A stretch of DNA of 64,000 bases from an uncultured bacterium (GTDB lineage: Bacteria > Muiribacteriota > Ozemobacteria > Ozemobacterales > Ozemobacteraceae). Location of the stretch: the NCBI GenBank assembly GCA_937949615.1, contig CALEDQ010000032.1, positions 1 to 64,000 on the forward strand, given 5' to 3'. Positions 1 to 9,413 of this stretch are shown piece by piece; position 1 is the stretch's first letter, and every line of letters begins with the position of its first letter. A model generated the notes under the pieces. The model did no database searches, was not told where the DNA came from, and saw nothing but the letters and a program-made list of their open reading frames with translations. Both the position numbers and the translations under genes were made by a program.

Positions 1-42
1 AAGTTCAATCTAAATTAAACTGCAAAATTGGTCTAATTCAAT

Positions 43-285
43 GTGCGAAGCAACAGTATGGACGGCAAGGGTCGATGGGTTGACAATGTTTTCATCGAAC
101 GCCTGTGGCGTAGCGTCAAATACGAGGAGGTTTATTTAAAGGCATACCAAACAATGAAAGAAGCAAGGCAAAGCCTGCATTCCTATTTCATTTTCTACAA
201 CCAGAACCGATTCCATCAAAATCTTGACTATCAGACACCTGACATGGTTTACTTCGGCAGGCCCGAGGTCAAACTGGCCGCATGA
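43..285 (+). pseudogene. IS3-family transposase remnant (C-terminal part of integrase core)
   Basis: The frame encodes the end of an IS3-type DDE transposase. SMDGKGRWVDNVFIERLWRS is the typical block holding the last catalytic Glu (the E of FIERLW), followed by a YNQNRFHQNLDYQTPDMVYF-like tail. An in-frame TAA at 34-36 and the absence of DDE motifs 1 and 2 upstream show that the 5' part is missing, so this is a fragment rather than a working element. The GTG at 43 is only the first possible start and is not thought to be used. The stop codon lies 3 bp from the 3' end of the truncated helicase on the other strand. No terminal inverted repeats or target duplication could be identified. Confidence 0.85.
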
Positions 286-288
286 ACA

Positions 289-1788
289 TCACTTATAAAT
301 CACAAAAACTTGACCAATCAATTCGGGCCACCGCTCATTCTCATCTATATCATCTCTAGCACGATAATATAACCACATTTTTCTTATCTTTTGAGTTAGA
401 GACTCGTATCTTTCAGCTTCATTCTCAGAAAGGTGAACTATAACAGGTTGATATTCATACGGCGTCAAATACTTGCCAATCGCTTCAGATAATGGCAACT
501 CAAAACATGTCCCTTTAAAATATTGATTTATGCAATCTGTGCCATCGGCATCAAACCATCTTTCAGGAGTTGCCGACAGACCAATCCTAAGTCTTGCTTT
601 TATGTTTAACACGTTCCTCAGCTTCTTTGAGCCCAAATAATGAACCTCATCTGCGATTATTAGTAAAGAATCTTCCCTGATGCCTTCGAATATTCTTATG
701 AACTCTTGAGTTGATGCAGTTTGATTTACAGCTATGAAGCAGGCGTCGTTTACCCCGCCAATGTTAAAATCCTGTATTTTTAAGGTAGCCTTCATCTGCC
801 AACCCTTATACTCGCTACAGCAATTTATGCTTGCAAAACCAAAACTCGCACAGACGGCTTCCCACTGCTTTACCAAATGCAAATACGGAACAACAATTAA
901 CAGTGCAAGACTATTTTTGCTCTGAAACACAGAGACTGCAGCAGCCAAAGAGGTAACAGTCTTGCCGGTACCTGTTGCCATTTCAAATATTCCTCTGTAA
1001 CCTGCAGCAATCCATCTTCGGATAGCATCTTCCTGATATGAGAAAAGCTGCTTTGGGCAATGCGGCGTAAAATTCCCGACCAAGCCTGACAAGTTTTCAT
1101 TTTTCAGTGTATATGGACGTTCAGAATCTCTAAGGCGAACAATTCTCTCCCGAACAGCATTCGGAATTGACAATGTCCTAAACTGACTGTTCCCCTCTTT
1201 CATTAGTTGTTCAAGCCTTGTAAAATGGCGGTCAACATATTCAACTTGGCCTGGCTCCCATGACTTAAAAACTGAGAACGCCTCTCCATTCATTGACGCT
1301 TTTAATGAGTCATTAAAAGAGCCATGTATAGCCACCTTATCGCCGTTTTCGTCTATAAAAACGCCAACCTTGTCGTGATAATCACAAAATCCAATACCCA
1401 TTGGAACAGCAAATCTAAACTCTAAAACTCCGTCTGAAATCATCCAAGACAAAGCAGTTAGCGTATTTTTTTGCAAATTATCTAAAAGATTGTCTAATCC
1501 TATTTCAAGACTTCTTTTGAGAATTATATCTCTGCTGGCATCATCACCGATTTTAAAGGCTATCCAATCATCCTCACTTAAAACCGGAGACATTACAATC
1601 TTCCCCTCACCACCATTCCTTACAAGGTCCAGCAGTCCTTCAGAAGCAAGTCGCAGCCAACTTGAAGAAAAAAAGCCAACCCCCCGGTAGTATCTTACTG
1701 AATTCCTTAGCAACGGAACAATTAAATCCTGAATCAAGTTATGCTCGGAACTATCGTATATACACTTTAGGCTCAAGTCCCTAAGCAT
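289..1788 (-). CDS. PLD-nuclease-like / SF2 helicase, 3'-truncated
   Basis: The N-terminal ~200 residues resemble the phospholipase-D-like domain found on some restriction-type helicases: YHDKVGVF at 137-144 gives one HxK half-site, followed by HGSFNDSLKA. An SF2 RecA1 domain follows, with ATGTGKT (Walker A, ~271-277), IIADEVH (motif II, ~377-383) and GLSATPE (motif III, ~403-409). The reading frame stops at residue 499, before any RecA2 domain, so motifs IV-VI are missing. The stop lies directly against an IS3 transposase remnant, which suggests the 3' end was lost in an insertion or deletion. The gene overlaps the upstream large gene by 16 bp, so the two were probably translated together. 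AT-rich composition, unlike the genes after 5.8 kb, suggests horizontal transfer. Likely a defence or mobile-DNA function, now inactive as a helicase. Confidence 0.75.
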   Translation of the reverse strand: MLRDLSLKCIYDSSEHNLIQDLIVPLLRNSVRYYRGVGFFSSSWLRLASEGLLDLVRNGGEGKIVMSPVLSEDDWIAFKIGDDASRDIILKRSLEIGLDNLLDNLQKNTLTALSWMISDGVLEFRFAVPMGIGFCDYHDKVGVFIDENGDKVAIHGSFNDSLKASMNGEAFSVFKSWEPGQVEYVDRHFTRLEQLMKEGNSQFRTLSIPNAVRERIVRLRDSERPYTLKNENLSGLVGNFTPHCPKQLFSYQEDAIRRWIAAGYRGIFEMATGTGKTVTSLAAAVSVFQSKNSLALLIVVPYLHLVKQWEAVCASFGFASINCCSEYKGWQMKATLKIQDFNIGGVNDACFIAVNQTASTQEFIRIFEGIREDSLLIIADEVHYLGSKKLRNVLNIKARLRIGLSATPERWFDADGTDCINQYFKGTCFELPLSEAIGKYLTPYEYQPVIVHLSENEAERYESLTQKIRKMWLYYRARDDIDENERWPELIGQVFVIYK

Positions 1789-4700
1789 TCATACAACTCC
1801 TTCAAGAAGACTTGATCATTCCTGATCACTATTGAATCGTTGTCATCGAAAATTTCTTTTGGAATCCGCTTCAGAATTATCCTTTCCTTTCGCAAAAACT
1901 CTTCTAACTCGGGTAATGATGATGCCCCATTAAAGCGGGTTTTCAAGTAATATGCAACCAAATCAGTTATGGTTTTGATTCGTAGGTTGTTGTCTTTGGT
2001 GACAAAAGCCTCTCTTCCTGTTCCTAGGATTATGAAGCCCTTATTTCTCTTTAGAAGCTCAAAAAGCAAGAAATTCGTCCAAGCACAATCGTTTCCTAGA
2101 GGCAATTTATAATCGATTTCCTCAATCAAAAGGCTTATCCTGCCGAAGGCATTCCCCAATCTACTTTCTCTCGTGAAGCATTCAAGAGCTACTTCTTTGA
2201 GCTTTTCCTCTGAAGCATTATTCCATCCTATTACCTCAAGATGAATATAAGAATTTGAATCATACCGGACAACGCTGGGAATTTGGTAAAAAGTATTATT
2301 AAGGGTGTTTTCCTTAACCCCTCTTCTCTTCTTAAAATTGAGAATTATTTCTTTCATCGGGCATGGCGCACCAAAATCTCTTATGAAATCATTCAAGCAC
2401 TCTTTAATGCTAAAACCATTATTCTGTCCATACTCTTGCGAAATATGCGGATAATCTACCGTCTTAAATGGAACGGTCAGACCGTCCGTCTGCTTAAAAT
2501 AGCGCATTAAATGAAAAAGAGAATATGGATTATCAATCCCACCAGATTTGCATAGAATAATTTTCTCTTGGAAAATTTTTTCGATAGAAACATACCCTTC
2601 TTTTACAACTACAGAACTCGCATACTCAATTACTTGTTTGAGTTTTTCAATGTCAAATTCTATGTGGTTTATATGCGAATACATAGTTTGCCCGACCTTG
2701 ACAATCTGCGGAAGCCTAGGGCGAATTAAATCAAATTGAAGTTGAGAGATACCGACTGCTTCTATCAATTCAGTTTCAATGAACTTATAGTCCAAAGGGC
2801 CACCAGCTTCATAAAAGAAAGTCTCTATCAGGTCTGTGAGCATAACTCTGCCCTCATACCCCTTTTTCAAATAAAGATAAGGACATTTTGCAAACACCAA
2901 TTTTTCTGAAAATCTTTTCAACAAAAAATAAAGCATGTATTCAGAATTAATTCCTGCCTCCGCCAGTTTCCCCTGAAATGCTTCGTAAAACTTTGTTATG
3001 GAGACGAAAGGATGACTACTTTTCTCAAGATAATCCAATATACAGTTCTCAATCTCAATCAGTAAAATCTTCGGATTTGGCAGATAGTTGCTATGTATGA
3101 ATGTCCCTCTGCCTATGAGAAAGGAAGAATTTATAAGAGTAAGTGAAGAGTGTATGTTTCTCTCTGAAATCGGTCGATTTGGAGACCGAATTTCATTTAA
3201 ATATTCTGCAAACTTTGTATAATGAACGCCGTTCAAAAAAGCCAGTAGCAATGATTCGCAGGCAATATGTAATTTTCCAAACTTAACTTTGAAGTAAGCA
3301 GCAGAAAAAATATACCCATCTCTCACAGCTATAATTTCTTTGGCGGCCGCGACCAAAGCCATTGTAGTCGTTCTAGTATTGGTATATTCTGGAAAAAGCT
3401 CTTTTGCCATTTCTAGATTTTGTTCCATTCTTTCTTCCAGTAGGTCTATAGGAAGCAACCAGAAATTCTCACCAAGTGTTTTACAGAGGCTGTTTTGTCT
3501 GCAGGTTTTAACAACAAATTCGATAAATGGTTTTGGAAAAATAGCGACCTGATTATTCGATAGGCTTCTCTTGGAACCAAAGGTTTTAGGAAAGAGGATA
3601 GCAAAGAACGACTCTGAATACTTAAAAAACTCTATTGCTGCAGCATTGTCCTTAAAAAGCAGGGACAAAAAAGTTACAAAATCAATATTATTACGAAATG
3701 CCCGAATGATTTCATTTCCTCTAATAATTAAAGAAGAAATTTCCTTCCTAGCGGCCGGATGCGCAAGCTTTTTGCAGACGTTTATACAAACTTGTCGAAC
3801 TCTTTCACGTGTAACTCCTGCTAATAATCCTACGGCTTCTAAAGTTTCTGTTTTTTTTGCTCCCAAACCACATCTATGGAAAATCATTATTCGATGCGAT
3901 GAATTTTTTATCCGACTCTCAATCCATTTTTCAATGGAACTAATGGGGTCTGAAAACTGGAATAAGTCTTTAGAATATTTAACATTAACCTCGTTGAGGT
4001 CATTATAAATGCTGTTTTCAGAGAATTCGTCTGGGTTTGTTTTTAGTCTTTCTAAGACAGCAATGATTTCTTCTGCAGTCTTTTTTCCAGCATTTTTCAA
4101 AGACATAATAGAAACATAATCAATTTTTCTAAGGCTATCGTATGAGCTGAAACCATTCTTGACTAATACATTCTTAGCCCTTTCACTTAGGCATTGAAGA
4201 AAATTATCAAAACATTTCCGTTGGCTTTCCAAGGTTATAAATTCGGGAAAGTCATTTTTTGCTATCGCTGTATGAACATTTTTCAAGCGTAAGTCAATTA
4301 AGTTTAAAAGATTTTTTTGGGACTTAATAAGCCTATTTGCTGTCAATTGCCCTGCATTCTTGAAAGTCATTATTTTAGCAGACGTCAAAAGCAGAATTTC
4401 TTTTGCGCTCACTAAGCCATTCTGTTTAAGTACAGTTCTAGACCTTCGATCCATTTTTGAATAGTAATCAGAAAGTATCTCATTCTCAAATGGAATCTGG
4501 AAATCTGCTCTCGTATACTCGACAATTTTTCTCTGATACTCAGAACTGTCTTTACTGGGAGTCTCATAGGTAAAATCTTTGCCATTTTTTTTGATCTGGC
4601 AAATCAATGCCAAAATTCTTCTAACAGTTTTTACTCCAGCATTTCGAACAGTCAAGATGTCCTCTTCTGTTAGTCTCAAAAAATCTTCTAGATGTTTAAT

Positions 4701-5327
4701 CTGAAGGCGTTTAACGATATTTTTTGACCGTGGGTCCAACTGAAATAACACCGATTTGAACATATTTTGCTTATCTAATTCAGAAAAGTTCTCCAAACTA
4801 AAACACTTCTCAGAACCTCCATTACTACTAGAGAATGTATTTACCGGAGAAGCCGACTCATGAAATGAGTCATAATTGTCTAAACGAATAAAGCTATTAT
4901 TATCTTCAACTCCAGAGTCAATAAGTAGCGCTTTTGAATTTGCAGCTATGTCAAACAATATTTTGACAAAATCTACTAGAAACCCAACTTCAGATAGCGA
5001 TGACAGGGAGTCGAACAGCTGCTCATATTGCGTTGAAATTTTCTTCAACAAGCCATCTAGGCTTAGAATCTCTTCCAAAATCAAAAATTGCTTTGCCAAG
5101 GGCGATAGCTTTTTAATTATTTGATTAAAGATTTTCTCTTTTTCATCGGCATTAAGGAATAAAGCTGTGTTTATAAATTGCTTAACCCAAAGTTTCAAAT
5201 CATTTCTAAATGGCAAGTTTCTGAAGCTACAATTTTGAACATTACAATTTGCACAAAATTGTTCCGAGTCCAGAATTTGATCTTCCCGGTCTTCAACTTT
5301 ATTATTATTCACTTCCCCGTGCTCCAC
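1773..5327 (-). CDS. Large protein with RpoA-CTD-like HhH repeats and a sigma-region-4-like HTH
   Basis: This 1184-residue protein has no firm family name that I can assign. Residues 25-33 hold a CxxCxxxxC cluster that may bind zinc. Three related units, at ~192-245, ~284-340 and ~375-428, each end in an (R/K)NAG-x-x-T-x-x-x-(I/L) hairpin like the DNA-binding HhH of the RNA polymerase alpha C-terminal domain. At ~478-525 the stretch LEAVGLLAGVTRERVRQV strongly resembles the helix-turn-helix of sigma70 region 4. The remaining ~650 residues show no motif I recognise. It starts with GTG at 5327; another GTG at codon 6 is possible. It overlaps the PLD-helicase gene by 16 bp, so the two form a unit. 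A nucleic-acid-binding partner in a defence or mobile-element system is inferred, not shown. Confidence 0.7.
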   Translation of the reverse strand: MEHGEVNNNKVEDREDQILDSEQFCANCNVQNCSFRNLPFRNDLKLWVKQFINTALFLNADEKEKIFNQIIKKLSPLAKQFLILEEILSLDGLLKKISTQYEQLFDSLSSLSEVGFLVDFVKILFDIAANSKALLIDSGVEDNNSFIRLDNYDSFHESASPVNTFSSSNGGSEKCFSLENFSELDKQNMFKSVLFQLDPRSKNIVKRLQIKHLEDFLRLTEEDILTVRNAGVKTVRRILALICQIKKNGKDFTYETPSKDSSEYQRKIVEYTRADFQIPFENEILSDYYSKMDRRSRTVLKQNGLVSAKEILLLTSAKIMTFKNAGQLTANRLIKSQKNLLNLIDLRLKNVHTAIAKNDFPEFITLESQRKCFDNFLQCLSERAKNVLVKNGFSSYDSLRKIDYVSIMSLKNAGKKTAEEIIAVLERLKTNPDEFSENSIYNDLNEVNVKYSKDLFQFSDPISSIEKWIESRIKNSSHRIMIFHRCGLGAKKTETLEAVGLLAGVTRERVRQVCINVCKKLAHPAARKEISSLIIRGNEIIRAFRNNIDFVTFLSLLFKDNAAAIEFFKYSESFFAILFPKTFGSKRSLSNNQVAIFPKPFIEFVVKTCRQNSLCKTLGENFWLLPIDLLEERMEQNLEMAKELFPEYTNTRTTTMALVAAAKEIIAVRDGYIFSAAYFKVKFGKLHIACESLLLAFLNGVHYTKFAEYLNEIRSPNRPISERNIHSSLTLINSSFLIGRGTFIHSNYLPNPKILLIEIENCILDYLEKSSHPFVSITKFYEAFQGKLAEAGINSEYMLYFLLKRFSEKLVFAKCPYLYLKKGYEGRVMLTDLIETFFYEAGGPLDYKFIETELIEAVGISQLQFDLIRPRLPQIVKVGQTMYSHINHIEFDIEKLKQVIEYASSVVVKEGYVSIEKIFQEKIILCKSGGIDNPYSLFHLMRYFKQTDGLTVPFKTVDYPHISQEYGQNNGFSIKECLNDFIRDFGAPCPMKEIILNFKKRRGVKENTLNNTFYQIPSVVRYDSNSYIHLEVIGWNNASEEKLKEVALECFTRESRLGNAFGRISLLIEEIDYKLPLGNDCAWTNFLLFELLKRNKGFIILGTGREAFVTKDNNLRIKTITDLVAYYLKTRFNGASSLPELEEFLRKERIILKRIPKEIFDDNDSIVIRNDQVFLKELYECLGT

Positions 5328-5816
5328 TATTTCTAACCAAGCATTATAATGTTTTTGATATGACCTGTCTAGAAATCACGCAAACCAGATTCAAATTCAG
5401 AGTTTCCAGTTTAAGGAGAACCCGAAAAACTGACAACCCTTGAATTACATGGACTCTTTAACCACAAAGAAATCACACAACTTTGAAAAATCATTTTTTG
5501 AGAAATCACATTTTTGAACGGTTGAAAACAGACCTTCCGAAAACACACAAAAGGTTACACAGATTTACGCTGTCTTGACGCCAGTTTTGCCCAGATCATT
5601 TTTGTCCCGAATTTTTGCGAAAAACTTCAAGGCAAGACACCTTTTACTGGCGGTTTGGAAACATCTCTTCAACCTAGCAAATTTGTAACAGCCAGAATTT
5701 CAGCAATTATCCCGGCCTAACGCTACCGGTCTTTTGGCCAGTCTGGACTGTTTAAATAAAAGTGAACATATGATGAAGATAGGTTAATTCGGTCGCGAGG
5801 TGTTCAGATGAAAAAA
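5328..5816. other. Intergenic region at the edge of the island
   Basis: No supported gene lies here. It holds the minus-strand promoter near 5343-5371 and AT-rich, low-complexity text. Around 5458-5481 the sequence (TTTAACCACAAAGAAATCAC) resembles the dispersed 'AACCACAGAG'-type text seen in many bacterial intergenic regions. It probably contains the right boundary of the island, since base composition changes by about 5.8 kb. I saw no tRNA, integrase or clear attachment repeat. Confidence 0.5.
5343..5371 (-). promoter_or_regulatory. Candidate sigma70 promoter of the HhH/helicase operon
   Basis: On the minus strand, TAGACA (5366-5371) and a perfect TATAAT (5343-5348) are separated by 17 bp. 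The predicted transcript start is near 5336, leaving a leader of about 8 nt before the GTG at 5327 with no clear Shine-Dalgarno. Confidence 0.45.
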
Positions 5817-6557
5817 TCAGCCCCTATCAGAAGAAGATTCAGTAGGAAATTTACCCTTCCGCGGTTGCAAGGAATTTATACTACCATTTATAACAAAGCG
5901 GCAGAGGGAAAAAATCTGTTGCAGGCCAGTGCTGCGGGCGGTCTGCAGCGATGCGGCATTGTCGGCGGAGACGGCGTAATACAGCTTTTTCTGCAATTTA
6001 TGTATCTCGGCGGCCGCTTTGGCCAGCAGGGGCTTGGCCAGGCCTTTGCCGCGGCAGGCAGGTTTCAGTTCGATGTAAACTTCGACGAAATGGCGGGTCT
6101 GGCGGATGGGTCTGACGTAGCCGCAGATTTCGTCTGAGCGGCAAAGATAAATAGCCGGCAGATTCTGTTCATAAGCAGTTTTCAGGCTGAATTCAGCGGC
6201 ATGAAGCTCTATTTCGTTATCAGCATGGCTTTCGCGGCTGCAGAAAAAAATAAGGTCGGGTTCCTGGTGCAGGTGTTTGACAAGGCCGGCGGCTTCTGGC
6301 GGCACCAGCAGGCGGATTTCTTCGGCCGGCAGTCGGTCGAGACCGGCAAGGGCCAATTCGGGGCAGCCGAGCTGGCGGGCGAGGTTCCAGTCGCCGCTGC
6401 TCTGATCGGCGTGCAGGTAGATCCAGCCACCGGTAAAAATGCTTTTTTCGGCAATTATCGAGACTGATTCTGACTGGCGCTGCAGTCGGTCGATTTCATC
6501 GACATAAAGAATTTCGTGCTGATAAAGATGGTCAAGCAAAGCCTGCTGCGGGTTCAT
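5817..6557 (-). CDS. GNAT-family N-acetyltransferase
   Basis: A 246-residue protein whose C-terminal half (~120-225) is a GNAT fold. The acetyl-CoA binding motif A is RGKGLAKPLL at ~169-178, followed by AVSADNAASLQTARSTGL, the usual N/A-S-x-x-x-x-x-x-x-G motif B. The N-terminal ~110 residues form an extra domain seen in some two-domain GNAT proteins. The substrate cannot be told. The start codon overlaps the stop of ygiQ (ATGA), so it is the last gene of the operon that begins with dnaE. Confidence 0.8.
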   Translation of the reverse strand: MNPQQALLDHLYQHEILYVDEIDRLQRQSESVSIIAEKSIFTGGWIYLHADQSSGDWNLARQLGCPELALAGLDRLPAEEIRLLVPPEAAGLVKHLHQEPDLIFFCSRESHADNEIELHAAEFSLKTAYEQNLPAIYLCRSDEICGYVRPIRQTRHFVEVYIELKPACRGKGLAKPLLAKAAAEIHKLQKKLYYAVSADNAASLQTARSTGLQQIFSLCRFVINGSINSLQPRKGKFPTESSSDRG

Positions 6558-8425
6558 CGTTTCGCTTTATGCGTCGGCCTTCGTTTTTCATGATGTTTTT
6601 CATGATGTTTTTCACCAGGCTTGTCATGATTTTTTTCATGCGGCTTTTTCGTGGCGTGCCTGTCATCGCGGTTGTGCCCTTTTCTGGCCGGGGCGCCGGG
6701 TGATTTCTGACCGCCACCGCTGCCTGAAGCTGGCCGGTTCTGAATTCTGCTGCGGCCTTCGAGTCTTTCAGACTGGTTCTTAACGACTTTAACCGGTTTG
6801 CCATCAAAATCGAGGCCGGTATGAAACATGGCCGAGCCGATGCTGCCAGGCGTCGGCGTGAATTCCTGAATCTGTTCGTGGGCAAGATGCAGTTCTCTGA
6901 TCACATCGGCAAGAACCTTGTCGGCATTTTCACTGCCCGGAAAAGCGGTCATCAGATAAGGCACGAGAAACAACCTTTCGCCGGCCCGCGCACACGAGTC
7001 ATAGAAGCGACGGGCAAACCCGGCAAAATCTGCGTTTTCGCCTTTGCGCATCAGGTGGAGAACCTTTTTGTCAAAATGTTCCGGCGCGACTTTAAGCTGA
7101 CCAGAAACATGATTGAAAACAATGTATTCAAAAATCACCCATTCTTCGGGCCTGATCAGGTCATAGCGCAGGCCTGAACCGAGAAACACCCGGCGGATGC
7201 CAGGCACCTGACTCGCAGCTTTCAGCAGATCGGCCAGTGGCTTCAGAGTGGTCGCCACGTTGCGGCAGACCACCGGGTGCGTGCACTGATTGCGTTCACA
7301 GCCGCCGATGCGGCATTCCCAGCCATACATGTTGACTGCCGGGCCACCGATATCAGGAACGACGCCCTTGAAATCAGGGTGTTTCGCGAATTCTGCCAGT
7401 TCGGCAAGAATATCGGCCTGAGTGCGCGAACGTATGGTTCGCCCCTGATGAATAGCGAGAGCGCAGAAACTGCAGGCACCGACACAGCCACGGTGTGACT
7501 GAACCGAGAACTGCACCGGTTCAAGGCCCGGGATAGGCTTTTCATAAAGTGGGTGCGAGCGGCGATTAAACTGCAGATCGCTCATAATTATGGTTTCGCG
7601 TCGATAATCTTCGGCGACCGGCGGAAAACAGATGGTGTCGCCCTTCGGGTGCTGCTGCACAAGAATTCTGGCGCCGGGCCGCACAGAAGTGTCGAGAATT
7701 TTAGACATTTCCATGAAGGCGCGGGGGTTCTGCCGGCATTCTTCAACTGAAGGCAGCACCATATGCTCTGCGGGCAGCCATTCGCTCCAGCTGCCGCTCT
7801 TAACCCTTATGGCGGTCTGCGGAATCTGCGGAACTGCGAGCTGACGACCGGCTTTATACCAGTCGACCACTTTCTCGATTACCGGCTCGGCCATGCCATA
7901 GACGAGAATATCAGCCGGAGCATCGACCAGAATCGGGTCACGCAGGCGGTCTTCCCAGAAATCGTAATGGGCAAAACGGCGCAGCGAGGCCTCGATGCCG
8001 CCAATTACCAGCCCGCAGTCGCGAAAAAGCTGGCGAACTTTCTGCACATAAATCTGCAGCGCTCTTTTAGGGCGAAGGCCGGGTTCGCCATCAGGCGAAA
8101 GACGGTCGCGGCCGCGTGGCATACGGCTGGCGGTATAATTGGCGACCATGCTGTCCATGGCGCCCGGAACAATTGCGAAAAACAGCGAGGGTTTTCCCCA
8201 GGCAAGAAAATCTTCGTCTTTTGTCCAGTCGGGTTGAGCGATAACCGCCACCTTCAGGCCGCATCTCTGCAGCAGACGTGTGACAACTGCGGTCGGAAAA
8301 GAAGGGTGGTCGACATAGGCGTCGCCGGAAACTACTATGACATCGTAACGGGTCTGCTGATTTTCACCGGCAGGCTGATAGCGCCGGCCTCTGAAAGCCA
8401 GAGCGGGGTAAGAAAACCAGGGCAT
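6554..8425 (-). CDS. ygiQ: YgiQ-family radical SAM protein (UPF0313)
   Basis: A 623-residue YgiQ homologue. These proteins have a radical SAM core and an unknown reaction. The 4Fe-4S ligands are in RGCVGACSFCAL, C-x3-C-x2-C at residues 314, 318 and 321 from the start used here. The N-terminal block MPWFSYPALAFRGRRYQPAG is typical of the family. The open frame extends to 8503, but ATG at 8425 is preferred: GGAGG lies 5 nt upstream of it and it matches the family start, whereas the longer form would overlap the previous gene by 62 bp. The last ~25 residues are a His/Lys-rich tail (HEKNH, EKHHEKHHEK) produced by short DNA repeats. ATGA overlap with the GNAT gene indicates an operon. Confidence 0.93.
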   Translation of the reverse strand: MPWFSYPALAFRGRRYQPAGENQQTRYDVIVVSGDAYVDHPSFPTAVVTRLLQRCGLKVAVIAQPDWTKDEDFLAWGKPSLFFAIVPGAMDSMVANYTASRMPRGRDRLSPDGEPGLRPKRALQIYVQKVRQLFRDCGLVIGGIEASLRRFAHYDFWEDRLRDPILVDAPADILVYGMAEPVIEKVVDWYKAGRQLAVPQIPQTAIRVKSGSWSEWLPAEHMVLPSVEECRQNPRAFMEMSKILDTSVRPGARILVQQHPKGDTICFPPVAEDYRRETIIMSDLQFNRRSHPLYEKPIPGLEPVQFSVQSHRGCVGACSFCALAIHQGRTIRSRTQADILAELAEFAKHPDFKGVVPDIGGPAVNMYGWECRIGGCERNQCTHPVVCRNVATTLKPLADLLKAASQVPGIRRVFLGSGLRYDLIRPEEWVIFEYIVFNHVSGQLKVAPEHFDKKVLHLMRKGENADFAGFARRFYDSCARAGERLFLVPYLMTAFPGSENADKVLADVIRELHLAHEQIQEFTPTPGSIGSAMFHTGLDFDGKPVKVVKNQSERLEGRSRIQNRPASGSGGGQKSPGAPARKGHNRDDRHATKKPHEKNHDKPGEKHHEKHHEKRRPTHKAKR

Positions 8426-8441
8426 GCTTGCCTCCGATGGG

Positions 8442-9383
8442 TTACCAGGTTGTTGGCGGTACCAGAACCTGAATACAGGAAAATCTGGCCTTGTCGACGA
8501 CATACAGGGGCGCCACCAGGTATTTTCCGTTCAAAACGATGGTCGATGAAGAACCGCCGTCGAGAAAAATGGCATCGCGGACTTTGGCAAAAGCCGGATC
8601 TTTAATAAAAGTGCGGGCGACCATGTGAAAGTTATGCCCGGTTTCAAATACGAGAAAATACATGTTTCTGTCTGAGTCTTGTGCAATTACAGTCTTGCGG
8701 CTGGTCTGATCTTCTTTGCGGAATCGGAAACGCTGCCGCTCATAGGCTTCCATGTGAACGTCTTCGCGGTTTCTGAGAATCCAGCCACCGCCGCCAATCA
8801 GATTATCGATGACAGAATCGAAAACGGTCGAATTATTGAACCAGGCTTTCGACCGGTTGTATGGGTCGAAAAGTTCTTGAGCTTTCATGCTGGTTTCGCC
8901 GAGATACCAGAATTGACGTTTTTTTGCCCCGCGAAAAGTAGCCAGGAAACTGCGGGAAAGAATGCCGGGAATCTGCAAAATTCCGGGCGGCAGGCGGGTT
9001 TCTGAAATCAACTGGCCAAGAACGCCGCGGGGCGAATAAAAGGCGCCGTTCACTGCGGCGACAAGAACTTCGACATCGCCATTGGCGCGCATTTCTTCAT
9101 CGGTTTTTTTGTAATTTTCAAGAAGACCAACTTCTTCGAGCCAGGTGTTTACCCGGAGTTCGAGCTTGCCCTGTTTCAGTTTAAGCCCGCGATACCCCTT
9201 GCCTTCAACAATTTCAAGGCCATCAGGAAGCGTGCCAAATTCAGAAGCGGGCAGCGGTGGCGTCATCTGACTGAACAGTTTGCGCACTTCGCCCTTCAGC
9301 TCGACGGGCAGCTCAAATGCCGCCGAAGAAATCGGCAGAAATACAGCGATCAACAGCAGTAATTTCAGACAGGCTCGCGGCAT
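8442..9383 (-). CDS. Secreted phosphodiester glycosidase-like protein (NAGPA / DUF2233)
   Basis: A 313-residue protein with an N-terminal signal peptide (MPRACLKLLLLIAVFLPISS, cleavage near residue 20). The body shows the NAGPA-type pattern: AVNGAFYSPRG at ~113-123, RKTVIAQDSDRNMYFLVFE, and AIFLDGGSSSTIVLNGK near the C-terminus. The last is the diagnostic D-G-G-x-S-S motif of the family that includes the mannose-6-phosphate uncovering enzyme and sporulation/exopolysaccharide proteins. The probable role is hydrolysis of a sugar phosphodiester or related envelope glycan in the periplasm. It lies between the outer-membrane protein gene (30 bp upstream) and ygiQ (16 bp downstream) in one operon. 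Confidence 0.82.
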   Translation of the reverse strand: MPRACLKLLLLIAVFLPISSAAFELPVELKGEVRKLFSQMTPPLPASEFGTLPDGLEIVEGKGYRGLKLKQGKLELRVNTWLEEVGLLENYKKTDEEMRANGDVEVLVAAVNGAFYSPRGVLGQLISETRLPPGILQIPGILSRSFLATFRGAKKRQFWYLGETSMKAQELFDPYNRSKAWFNNSTVFDSVIDNLIGGGGWILRNREDVHMEAYERQRFRFRKEDQTSRKTVIAQDSDRNMYFLVFETGHNFHMVARTFIKDPAFAKVRDAIFLDGGSSSTIVLNGKYLVAPLYVVDKARFSCIQVLVPPTTW

Positions 9384-9413
9384 AGACGACAGGTTTCCCT
9401 TTTAAGACATTGA

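Noticed and set aside
5808..6137. 109-codon plus-strand frame with an ATG after GCGAGGTG
   Set aside because: It is antisense to the GNAT gene, whose motif A and operon overlap are clear.
7763..8605. 280-codon open frame on the plus strand
   Set aside because: It is antisense to ygiQ and the glycosidase gene and has no domain signal.
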